Assembly: GCA_965261255.1 (NCBI GenBank)
Contig: CBDHCQ010000004.1
Coordinates: 2,790,001-2,854,000 of the forward strand
DNA length: 64,000 bases
Reading direction: 5' to 3'
From: Bin80 sp965261255
GTDB lineage: Bacteria; Bacteroidota; Rhodothermia; Rhodothermales; Bin80
The notes beneath the pieces are model-generated. The model was not told the origin of the DNA. It saw only the letters and a list, made by a program, of their open reading frames with translations, and ran no database searches. A program made the translations under genes and the position numbers. Positions 26,229 through 35,800 of this stretch are shown piece after piece (position 1 is the stretch's first letter; each line of letters starts with the position of its first letter).

Positions 26229-26843
26229 ATGCAATTCGCCTCAGAATCGGTGGAAATACTGATTGAGCAGTTCTCGAAGCTTCCCACTATCGGCCGAAAG
26301 AGTGCACGGCGTCTGGCCGCACATGTCCTCAAAATGCCGAAAAAAGAAGTATCCCAACTTGCAACTGCACTGCTGGAGGTCAAAGAACGCGTACGCGCCT
26401 GCAGTATCTGCCGGAACATAACGGATACGGAGATCTGCATCATTTGCAGTTCTAGCAAACGGGCCACTGACATGGTTTGTATCGTTCAGGACCCCGAGGA
26501 CATCTTGGCGCTCGAGCGCACGGGCGAGTATCGTGGCACATATCACGTACTGGGCGGAGTGATCTCACCACTGGACGGGGTTGGTCCCGATGATCTCAAT
26601 ATCCGCTCTTTAATTGAGCGCATTGGAAAGCCGGACTCGGAGATTTCCGAGATAATCCTGGCGATAAGCCCCACAGTGGAAGGAGACACTACGGCTTTTT
26701 ATTTAGCCGGGCTGCTGGAGCCCTTCGCGATAAAGATCACGCGCCTTGCACGGGGGATCCCCGTTGGGCTCACCCTCACATATGCGGACGAGGCTACACT
26801 ATCCCGAGCTATTGCCGGTCGCGACGTTATGTCGGAACCATGA
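26229..26843 (+). CDS. recR: Recombination mediator protein RecR
   Basis: 204 residues. RecR with RecO/RecF loads RecA at gaps. Helix-hairpin-helix near residues 15-35 (LPTIGRKSARRLA), a C4 zinc finger (Cys58, Cys61, Cys70, Cys73), and a Toprim domain with CIVQDPEDILALERTGEYRG and HVLGGVISPLDGVGPDDL. The C-terminus GIPVGLTLTYADEATLSRA is typical. Its last 45 bases overlap the 3' end of the convergent symporter gene. Confidence 0.96.
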   Translation: MQFASESVEILIEQFSKLPTIGRKSARRLAAHVLKMPKKEVSQLATALLEVKERVRACSICRNITDTEICIICSSSKRATDMVCIVQDPEDILALERTGEYRGTYHVLGGVISPLDGVGPDDLNIRSLIERIGKPDSEISEIILAISPTVEGDTTAFYLAGLLEPFAIKITRLARGIPVGLTLTYADEATLSRAIAGRDVMSEP

Positions 26844-28472
26844 AAAAAGCAGACCAACAGAAAATACCGTCACAGCCCCAACGACATTGTGCCATAAAAA
26901 GGACACCTCCGGCGCCAAGAAATTAACCGCAGCAACAGCCCCCATTCCCGCAATCAGTCCGTAAAAGGCCCCCACACCACGTCCCGCAGGGACCATTGCA
27001 AGGATAAAGACCCCCAAGATTGAGCCGTAGAAGAAAGAACCGAATCGGTTCACTACCTCAATCAAAGAGCCCAGTGTCACCGCAAAAGTAGCCACAAAGC
27101 ATGCAAATAGCCCCCAGAAACCTGTAGCTAGTTTACTGACCCAAAGCATATGACGCTCAGGAGCATCCGGGCGAATCCACCGCCGATAAAAATCAATCAC
27201 GGTTGCCGTAGAAAGCGAATTGAGTTCGGAAGAAATACTGGACATGGCAGCAGCCATTATTGCCGCGATAAAGAGCCCGGTCAATCCCAGGGGAAGAACA
27301 TCCAAAGCAAAGCGTGGCATGATATAATTCACATCCCTGACGGATTCCTCCCCGGTAGCTTCGCGTACAAGGTTGAGTGCGTCGTTACGCAAGCTCCCTA
27401 CGTTGCTCTCATGTGTTTCCAGTCGCTGGGCTGCACCTGGCAAGCCCGCTGCAACCTCCTCGGCAGCCACCGTTCGCGCCGTAAACTCTGCACCATAAAG
27501 ACTTTCCAGTTCAGCGTATTCCTGCGGTGCGTGATTACGCACAGCAGCTTCATGCGCCGGATTGTACAGGAGTGGAGGTGCCTGGAATAAATAGAAAACA
27601 AATACCAGGACCCCAATGAGCAATACAAGAGACTGGAGCGGAATTTTCCAGTAGGCGCTCATCAGAAGGGAGCGTCGCGCCTGTAGGACCGAACGGGCCG
27701 CCAAGTAGCGCTGCACCTGACTCTGGTCCGTCCCGAAATAGGACAGCATCAAGAACGTTCCTCCTAGAAGTCCCGACCAGAACGTGTAGGTCTCGTTAAG
27801 TGTGAATGAGAAATCAAATACCTGAAGCCTGCCGGTAGCCCCGGCAATCTGAAGAGCATCGTGCGGGTTCACCGGCATCTTTACGAGAAGAACAACTACG
27901 ACAGCTGCCAGAGAAAATACTATCAGTACCATTTGCTTCACATCCGCCCATGCCACAGCTTGAATACCGCCTAACATCGTGTACAGTACCGTAGGGATTC
28001 CGATCACGGCTACGCTTAGCGTAAGATCCCACCCAAACACTGCCGCCATAACTACAGCCGGCGCGGCGAGAATGGTCCCGCAACTCAAACCGCGGGACAT
28101 CAAAAAAAGAAAACTGGTGAGCGAACGGGTCCCAGGCCCAAAACGATTCTCTAAATACTCGTACGCCGTGTATACTCCACTGCGGTGCAGGAACGGCACC
28201 AGTGTGACCCCCAGGATCACCATAGCCAGGGGCAGACCAAAGTAAAACTGAATAAAGCGGATGCCATCGGTCGCACCTTGGCCTGTGGTGCCAATCATGG
28301 TTACAGCAGAGAGCTGTGTGGCCATGACCGAAAGTCCAACCGCCCACCAAGGCAGACTCTGGTTCGCCAGAAAATAACCTTTGAGGCGATCAGTGTCTCT
28401 GGAACGACGCAACCCGTCCCATAAGACGTAAGCGAGATAAGCTGCGACAATGAGCCAGTTAATGGGATGCAT
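26799..28472 (-). CDS. Sodium:solute symporter family transporter
   Basis: 557-residue SSS/SGLT-fold protein with about 13 transmembrane helices. Conserved parts: LPWWAVGLSVMATQLSAVTM (helix 1, Na+ site), GGIQAVAWADVKQM, and FIAAIMAAAMSSISSELNSL (helix 8 signature with the Ser-rich Na+ ligands). A roughly 90-residue hydrophilic loop (about 303-395) separates two helix groups and is larger than in many relatives. The substrate is not predictable. A 38-residue membrane peptide gene ends three bases before its ATG, and an SDR and an NTF2-like lipoprotein gene precede that, suggesting one operon. Confidence 0.9.
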   Translation of the reverse strand: MHPINWLIVAAYLAYVLWDGLRRSRDTDRLKGYFLANQSLPWWAVGLSVMATQLSAVTMIGTTGQGATDGIRFIQFYFGLPLAMVILGVTLVPFLHRSGVYTAYEYLENRFGPGTRSLTSFLFLMSRGLSCGTILAAPAVVMAAVFGWDLTLSVAVIGIPTVLYTMLGGIQAVAWADVKQMVLIVFSLAAVVVVLLVKMPVNPHDALQIAGATGRLQVFDFSFTLNETYTFWSGLLGGTFLMLSYFGTDQSQVQRYLAARSVLQARRSLLMSAYWKIPLQSLVLLIGVLVFVFYLFQAPPLLYNPAHEAAVRNHAPQEYAELESLYGAEFTARTVAAEEVAAGLPGAAQRLETHESNVGSLRNDALNLVREATGEESVRDVNYIMPRFALDVLPLGLTGLFIAAIMAAAMSSISSELNSLSTATVIDFYRRWIRPDAPERHMLWVSKLATGFWGLFACFVATFAVTLGSLIEVVNRFGSFFYGSILGVFILAMVPAGRGVGAFYGLIAGMGAVAAVNFLAPEVSFLWHNVVGAVTVFSVGLLFSWFRHNVATGNSSG

Positions 28473-28475
28473 GAC

Positions 28476-28592
28476 CTAGTTGTACATTGCGTGCAACAGC
28501 CACAGAATCAACATCACTATGCCCTGAGCGGCAAAGACGCGGATCAGCGTACGAGCAAATGATTCGGAAGATTTTTGATCCAATTCGGTCAT
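28476..28592 (-). CDS. 38-residue single-helix membrane peptide upstream of the symporter
   Basis: A short ORF that fills the gap between the SDR gene (17 bases upstream) and the symporter ATG (3 bases downstream). It has a polar N-terminus (MTELDQKSSESFARTLIRVF) then one hydrophobic helix (AAQGIVMLILWLLHAMYN). The upstream CAGGCAAATTCAT context offers a weak AGG ribosome-binding site. I do not recognise a family. Position and spacing suggest an accessory subunit or translational leader for the transporter; this is inference. Codon use looks ordinary. Confidence 0.55.
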   Translation of the reverse strand: MTELDQKSSESFARTLIRVFAAQGIVMLILWLLHAMYN

Positions 28593-28609
28593 ATGAATTT
28601 GCCTGTTAA

Positions 28610-29257
28610 CTACCGATCCCCATAGGCCTGCAGAGCAGTCCCGCTAAGTGCCGATGCAGACCCAGAGCATAGCTGGATTGCCAGTTCAATCAGGTCATCG
28701 GCATGAACACCGGTGCCCGTTCTTTTGCCATAGCGGATGATTGACGGTGCCAGAGCGTACGTGCACAGTGCAGGGTATTCCGCCGCAACCGCCTCAACTA
28801 GGCGTAGTAGCCCCGCTTTACTTGCTGCATAGGCTCCCCCGCGCGCCAAAGCAGCTTCAAGGCCTGAACGAGCACATATGCCAATTAGTGTACCTCCCTG
28901 CGGGAGCATGTGTCGGGCTGCTTCTCGAAAGCACAAAAAACTGGACGTAAGATTCACACGCATCATACGCTCCCAATCTTCCAATCTGGTGTCCAGCAGA
29001 GGCCACTCGTTCCACATCCCAACTGCATGCACCAAAACATCAATACGACCATACTGATGCTTGATCTGGGTGAAAGCGTTTGAAACCTCGGCTTCCTTAG
29101 TCAGGTCCAGGGTTAATTGTGTAGTATCCACACGTCCAACAGACACCACGCGTGCCCCGACCTCTTCAAAACGTGCAACCAGACGCTGACCCAATCGACC
29201 ACTCGCACCTGTTATGACTACCGTTTTATCCTGTAAATGCGAAAAATTACAACTCAT
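28610..29257 (-). CDS. Short-chain dehydrogenase/reductase
   Basis: 215-residue Rossmann-fold oxidoreductase. TGASGRLGQRL cofactor-binding loop, DVLVHAVG where NNAG is usual, and the catalytic YAASK motif (Tyr/Lys). The serine partner lies in LIGICARSGLEA. The substrate is unknown. Its start codon overlaps the stop of the NTF2-like lipoprotein gene as ATGA, and the symporter group follows, so it is probably co-transcribed with transport. Not FabG, given the divergent catalytic region. Confidence 0.82.
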   Translation of the reverse strand: MSCNFSHLQDKTVVITGASGRLGQRLVARFEEVGARVVSVGRVDTTQLTLDLTKEAEVSNAFTQIKHQYGRIDVLVHAVGMWNEWPLLDTRLEDWERMMRVNLTSSFLCFREAARHMLPQGGTLIGICARSGLEAALARGGAYAASKAGLLRLVEAVAAEYPALCTYALAPSIIRYGKRTGTGVHADDLIELAIQLCSGSASALSGTALQAYGDR

Positions 29258-29739
29258 TCGATATTTTCGTGAACATCATCAGGGATCTGGTCTGCAGAAG
29301 TGTGGTCATGAACGATGCGCCAACCTTCCTCGGTATGTTCAAGGATCAGTGTGAAGAGCCCGGTAGGTTGATCATTTTCCCGTTCTAAAGCATAAGCACC
29401 AAAAACCATGGCATGTTTGTTGCTGAGTATTCGAATTTCTCGGAGATCAAATGTTAATGTACCCATTGCTGCACGGTCGGGATATACGCGGTGGTACCGC
29501 TCCAGTGTGGACTGCCAGCCCCGTATCTCCCCGCTTGATCCTGCAAAGCGTAAACTGTCACTCTTCAGATAACCCTGCATAAAAGACTCAATATCTCCGG
29601 CATTCCATGCATCCTGCTGCATCTGAAGCACTTCGCGAATTGCATCTTCCTGAGGAGATGCACAACCCATAAGTAAGCTCGTAAGAAGGATCAAGCCCAA
29701 GAATAACATACTCAATGACCTGAACATGGCCTTTAACAT
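29254..29739 (-). CDS. NTF2-like (SnoaL/DUF4440-type) lipoprotein
   Basis: About 161 residues from the ATG at 29739; a start at 29727 is equally plausible. A lipoprotein signal ends LLTSLLMGC. The rest is an NTF2-like cone fold: IREVLQMQQDAWNAGDIESFMQGY, SLRFAGSSGEIRGWQSTLERY, FDLREIRILSNKHAMVFGAY and the C-terminal EEGWRIVHDHTS. These domains are usually small-molecule-binding or structural. It is the first gene of the leftward cluster and is divergent from sprA. Confidence 0.8.
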   Translation of the reverse strand: MLKAMFRSLSMLFLGLILLTSLLMGCASPQEDAIREVLQMQQDAWNAGDIESFMQGYLKSDSLRFAGSSGEIRGWQSTLERYHRVYPDRAAMGTLTFDLREIRILSNKHAMVFGAYALERENDQPTGLFTLILEHTEEGWRIVHDHTSADQIPDDVHENIE

Positions 29740-29873
29740 TGCGTTGCACGTGTTTAATTCGTCATCCGCCTTAAACGTACAAAAAAAGGACCTGCATATT
29801 AGCAACTAACGATACGAGCACGGAGGATTTAAGGTTGAGTAAACAGTAAATAGACGCTCGTCAGCAGGACCGA

Positions 29874-32800
29874 ATGCAAACGAACGGACGCAGATTCTTC
29901 GCCGCGCGCCAACTCGTGGTATACACTGCGGGGGCTGTGCTGATCTGGATGCTCCTGGCACATGCAGTCGCGCAAGAAGATTGGCGACGAGATACACTCC
30001 CGGATATCGCGCCTGCGGATACGGATAGCGTAACGCTGTACCAGATTGATTCGCTGCGCTCAATGCTCTTCCGTCTGGGCCGGGATTCCGTCCGGACCAT
30101 GGCACTGAACCTGGGCCTGGACAGCCTCTTTATGGCCCGAATAGACTCGCTTGCGCCACCCGACACCAACGAACGGGCTAAGCGCTATCTGTCAAGCTTG
30201 ACGCGGTCTGGACGATCAGCCACAGTATTCCGGTGGCCGCGAAGATCGCTCGGACCAGGGCTGTTTCCTGGCTGGCGGCATGAGATTGTACTTGATTCTG
30301 TCGCCGGTTCATTCTATACGATCACAGAACAGGTGGCCGGAAAAGACGTCAGAGATGCCATACGGCTTACCCGGGAACAGTACCGGGATCAAAAACTGTC
30401 CGCAGCCCTTGACCGAAACTGGCGTAATCTGGTTGAGCAACAGCGAACTCTCGAGCAACGACAGCGTCGGGGTCTGGGACTATCCATCTCCGTACCCGGT
30501 GGACGCCAGAGTGGATTCACAACCATCTTTGGGAAAAACGAAGTGGACCTGCGTGTCAATGGCAGTGCGGATATCCGACCAGCGTTTGTTTACGATAAGA
30601 ATGCACAACAAGTCCTTGCCGGACGAGGATCGCAGTTGTCCCCCGAGTTCAATATGGACTTGCGCCTCGGGGTTACCGGAACGATCGGGGATAAGATGCA
30701 GGTGAATGTCGACTGGGATACCAACCGCGACTTTGATTTTCAAAACCAACTGAAACTGGTCTATACCGGTTATGAGGATGAAATTATTCAGAGCATTGAA
30801 GCCGGGAACGTATTCCTGCAGACGCCGGCTACATTGATCCGGGGTGGACAAAGCCTGTTTGGTATAAAATCTGAATTTCAATTGGGGGCCTTTCGACTGA
30901 CAACTGTTGCCAGTCAGCAAGAGGGACAATCAAATAGTCTCTCACTTGATGGTGGAGCCGAAACATCAGAATTCAGCCGCAAGCCAACTGACTATAATCA
31001 ACGTAAGCACTATTTCCTCAGTTACTACTTCCGTAATCGCTGGAATGATGCACTCAGCGATCCCCCTAACATCATCCTGGATGCGGTCTTTTCACACATC
31101 ACGGACCTTGAAGTCTGGAAATTAACGCCGGTCTCCCCGGAAGAGCAAAATGTCCGGCAGGTTATTGCTGTCGTGGACTTGGGTGAACCTGCACGGATCA
31201 TAACGGAGGGACACCATTATACGGACGAGCTTCACCCAAACAGTAATCTGGATCAGTACGATCCTATGGAACTGCAGAATGAACTGCGTTTGGGATCTGC
31301 CGTGCCTCAGGATTATCTTGAGAGTGCTGCTATGGAGCAGCCTCTGACCACCGTGGATTACCAGGTAGGACAGTTCAAAAAACTTGAGATTGGGCGCGAC
31401 TATGATCTGGATGAGGGCCTGGGCTACATTACCCTCAGCCAGACCATCCAGGAAAGTGAGGCCCTTGCGGTGTCCTTTCGCTACCTCGCGGGAGGAACAG
31501 AGATTCAGGTAGGTGATTTTTCCAGCCAAACCGGCGGTGGAGATAATAGCCAAGTTGGTGAACGTCTCGTATTGAAGCTGCTCAAACCCGTTAATCTCCA
31601 GCAGCCTGCAAACCTCGGAGAAGTAGATGAGCTGAACCCTGCGGCCTGGCACCTTGAAATGCGAAATATCTACACACTTGAACGTGGGCTCCTACCAACC
31701 GAGTTTCTGCTGGATATCAGCCTTGAGCCCCCCGGCCAGGCTGCTACACAGACTATTCAGGGCGTCACCGGACAGCAAACGCTGATCCAAGTACTTGGAC
31801 TTGACCGCCTCAATGAAGATGGTGCCAAAAAACCGGATAATCTGTTCGATTTCCTGCCCAACTACACGGTTATTCCTGGCGATGGGTTGTTGATTTTCCC
31901 GTACCTCGAGCCCTTCGGAGCACGTATGGAAGCTTTGATTGATGCCAGTGGACTCAATGACGAAGATAAAACACTAGCAAAAGAATTGTACGTGTTCGGG
32001 GAGCTCTATACCCAAAAACAACTGAATGCTGTACGTAACACCGCCAAGAACATTTTCACCATTGAGGGATCCTACAAGGGCGGCATCCCTTCCTTCTACG
32101 ACCTGAGAGCTTATTCCGGCCTTGTTGAAGGATCCGTGCGCGTCTCTTCGGGAGGCAACACACTCGTAGAGGGGGCAGACTACATCGTGGATTATCTGGG
32201 GGGTACGGTTACTATTATAAATCCTGTGCACCTGACTGCCGGGCGCGACATCGATATTGATTACGAGGAAAACTCATTCTTCAATCTCCAGCAGAAAACA
32301 CTTCTCGGCGCCAGGCTGGAGTACGCTCCACGCGAAGAATTCACGGCAGGCGGAACCATAATGCGGCTGAGCCAGAAATCTATCACCGATAAATTCCGGA
32401 TCGGAGAGGAGCCCGTATCGAATGTGATCTGGGGTACAGATACACGCCTGCAGCTGGAACCTCGATGGCTTACGAGAGCAGTGGACTGGTTACCCCTGAT
32501 CCAAACCAAAGAGGAGAGTTCAATCACTCTAGTCGGCGAATTTGCCCAACTGCGTCCGGGACACGTGCTGACCAACGCCTTTAAAGACCAACGGCGTGAC
32601 CTTCGCAAGAATGGACTTGATTTTTTTTCAGATGAGACACAGGGGGTCTCCTATGTAGACGACTTTGAAGGGTTTGAGAACCTGATTTCGCTGATGCGCC
32701 AAGGCGCATGGCTGCTAAGTAGCGCACCTATAATCGGGACGCACTCTGAACTGGGAGGGGTGGATACCCCACTGCACAACGACGGACGATCAATTATGGG

Positions 32801-35800
32801 CTGGTATACCCTCAACGCGTCATCCCTGGAACAATTCACAGGAGACCTCGAGCCTGCAGTGCAGCTCGTCACACCACAACAGGTGTTCCCCAACCGTGAA
32901 ACCCTGCAGAGTCAACGTATCCTTACCACCTTTGACCTCTACTTTACACCGCATGGACGAGGTCCCTACAATTATAATCGTGACCTTGGACGCTTCCTAG
33001 ACAATCCTCGCGAGGCTTGGGGAGGCATTACACAACGATTAACCGAAGGGAATACCGACTTCACTTCAAAGAACATTGAGTTTGTTGAGTTTGTAATGAG
33101 ACCGTTTCCTAAGGAGGGGGAATCAGACCCAAACGCAAGGCTGATCGTTGATATTGGCCGCATTAGTGAAGATGTGATCCCCGATAACAAGCTAAATACT
33201 GAGGATGGCCTTTCACTGTCCGAGGTCGGATCGGTGGGCAACCTTGCCAGATTGTCAACCGGACAACAGAACCAAAAGATTAACCCCATTGAAGAAAGCG
33301 AACGTATTACCGAGGATGTTGGACTAGACGGCCTACCTTCATTCCCCAACAACAAATTTGAACTGGAGGGCGGGGCAGGTACCGAACAAGTTGTGTTTGC
33401 CGACTTCCTTGCATCTCTGGATAATACCGTAAGTGTTAAATATCCCGAAATACTGGCGCGGGAAAGGGCAAAAGCCCTATTGGATCCCTCTGCCGACGAC
33501 TACTATTACTTCCTAAACGAAAGCTTTTTCAGCAACAATCAGTTTTTCCCTGGAGGGGCCACTATCCAGGAAAGGTTTACCCGATTCTTCGCGGGACATG
33601 AACTCAATACCTTTGATGCCCAGAATAAATTGGGCCCCGACGGAGATAACAGCGGAAACTCTCGACTACCCGACACCGAGGACATCAACCTGAACTCCGC
33701 CTCTGACACCGACAACAGCTACTTTCAATATGAAGTGCCGCTGAATCTCACAATCCTGGATGAGCTTGCTCGGCCCGAAAACACCAACGATTACGTCATC
33801 AATGAAATCGAATCTCCAGGAGGCGGGGGCACCGGATGGTATCTGGTACGCATTCCAGTCAAGAATTTCACCCGCCGAGTAGGGAGCATTCAGGACTTCA
33901 CACTCATGGAGTCTATCCGCCTGTGGACTACCGGACATACCTCCCCGATAACCATACGGTTTGCGGCTCTCGAGCTCGTTGGAAGTCAATGGCGAGCGAA
34001 TGATTTGGTCAACGCAACGGATATTGATGGAGAACCTATTCCGCCTGAGGATCCGCTTACGGGAGCGCGAATCAGTATTGAGAGCATCAATAACGAGGAG
34101 AATCCCAACTATGAGATCCCAAAAGGCGCGGTCAGGAACCGTATCCGTGATCAACATTCGGGTAGCATTGTGGATGCCAGAGAACAAGCCATGATTATTC
34201 GTGCAAGTAATCTTCGTGCCAATCGGCATTTGGCAGTCTATCGCACCTACACCTCTCCTCAGGATCTTCTCAAATACAGAAACCTGCGCATGTTTCTGCA
34301 CCTTGACGGAACCATTGACGGCAGACCTCTCGAGGCTGAAGATCGGGAAGCAGTGAGATTTTTTATGCGACTGGGCGCCAACGAAGACTCGGACTATTAC
34401 GAGTATGAGCAACCACTTACCCCTAGCCCACTTTACAATTTGCCCGATGGATCAAGCGAGCGCGCCGATTACCTGTGGCGCACCAATCAACCCAACCCTG
34501 ATCCAGATGGCCAGGCCTTTATTGACCTCAACTCCGTGAACATCGTTCTGAGTTCCCTGAACCAGATGAAATTCCTGCGCGACAGTTATGAGGACGAGTC
34601 CGGTGTCGGCTTTAATCCCACAGAAGTGTTCTGGAGCGATGAGCACGCAAACTTTCAGTCTAACCTGGCAGAGTTTGCCCCGCCGGGTACACGAATAGGA
34701 ATTCGCGGAACACCCAGCCTTAACCGGGTGAATACCATCGTGATCGGAATCCGTAACACCTCCGGGGAAGAACAGGCGTTAATTGACGCAAATTTGTGGG
34801 TAAATGAGCTCCGAGTTTCCGGATATGATCAAGAAGTAGGCTATGCGACTTATGGAACTGCGGATATCAAGTTGGCTGATCTTGCACGTATGAAGCTGTC
34901 AATGCGTATCCAGTCGGACGGCTTTGGTGGGCTTTCAAGTACACTGGCAGACAGAGATCAACTGAACATCCAAAACTGGACCGTAAACTCCCAGTTGAAT
35001 ATGGACAAATTCATTCCCGAACAGTACGGATGGAGCTTGCCTGTCAGCGTAGAGGTGAAGGAAGATTCCAGTACTCCACGATTTGATCCAAACCGTGGAG
35101 ATATACGCGTAAGCAGCCTCCAAGCTGCAATCGCCGCGGATTCTACGTTAACCAGTGATGAAATTTCTGCTCGCCAGGATCAGATTCGCAAAGAGGCTCA
35201 GACGTTTTCCAGGGGATCCTCGTACACTGCACGAATCAACAAGAGCGGATCACGTTCGCGCTTGCTGCGCAATACTGTTGACGGGCTGGCTTTCAGTTAT
35301 TCACGCTCAGATACTGAAGGGCGTACACCTACACAGACCTTTCGAAACTCCTGGCGGTGGAATACTTCACTGAGTTACCGTTTACAAGTGCGTACCCCAC
35401 GCGTGTTGCGACTGTTTTCGTGGCTGGAGGAGATACCGGTGCTGGGTCTGCTAAGCAGCATTGGTCTCAACTACCTGCCCAATTCATTTGATTACAGTTT
35501 GACCGCGAATCGTGCATTCACCTCGTCAAAGCAACGTCCAGACCCGGTTCGTCGACGTGGCTCGGAGCTGCCCCTAGATATACAATTTCCCGTTCGCCCA
35601 CAGCACCAGTTCACTCATTCTCGAAACTTCGGATTCCAGTACAACCCATTCGGGTTCCTGAATCTGAATCTGAGTTCAAACACAAACCAGAGCCTGAATG
35701 CCATTGGGGTGGATACGCTTTACTCCGTCATTTTGGTCGATTCCACTGGCGCAGAGTCCCGGCTTGATGATACATCTCTGGCCTCACTGCTTGATGAAGG

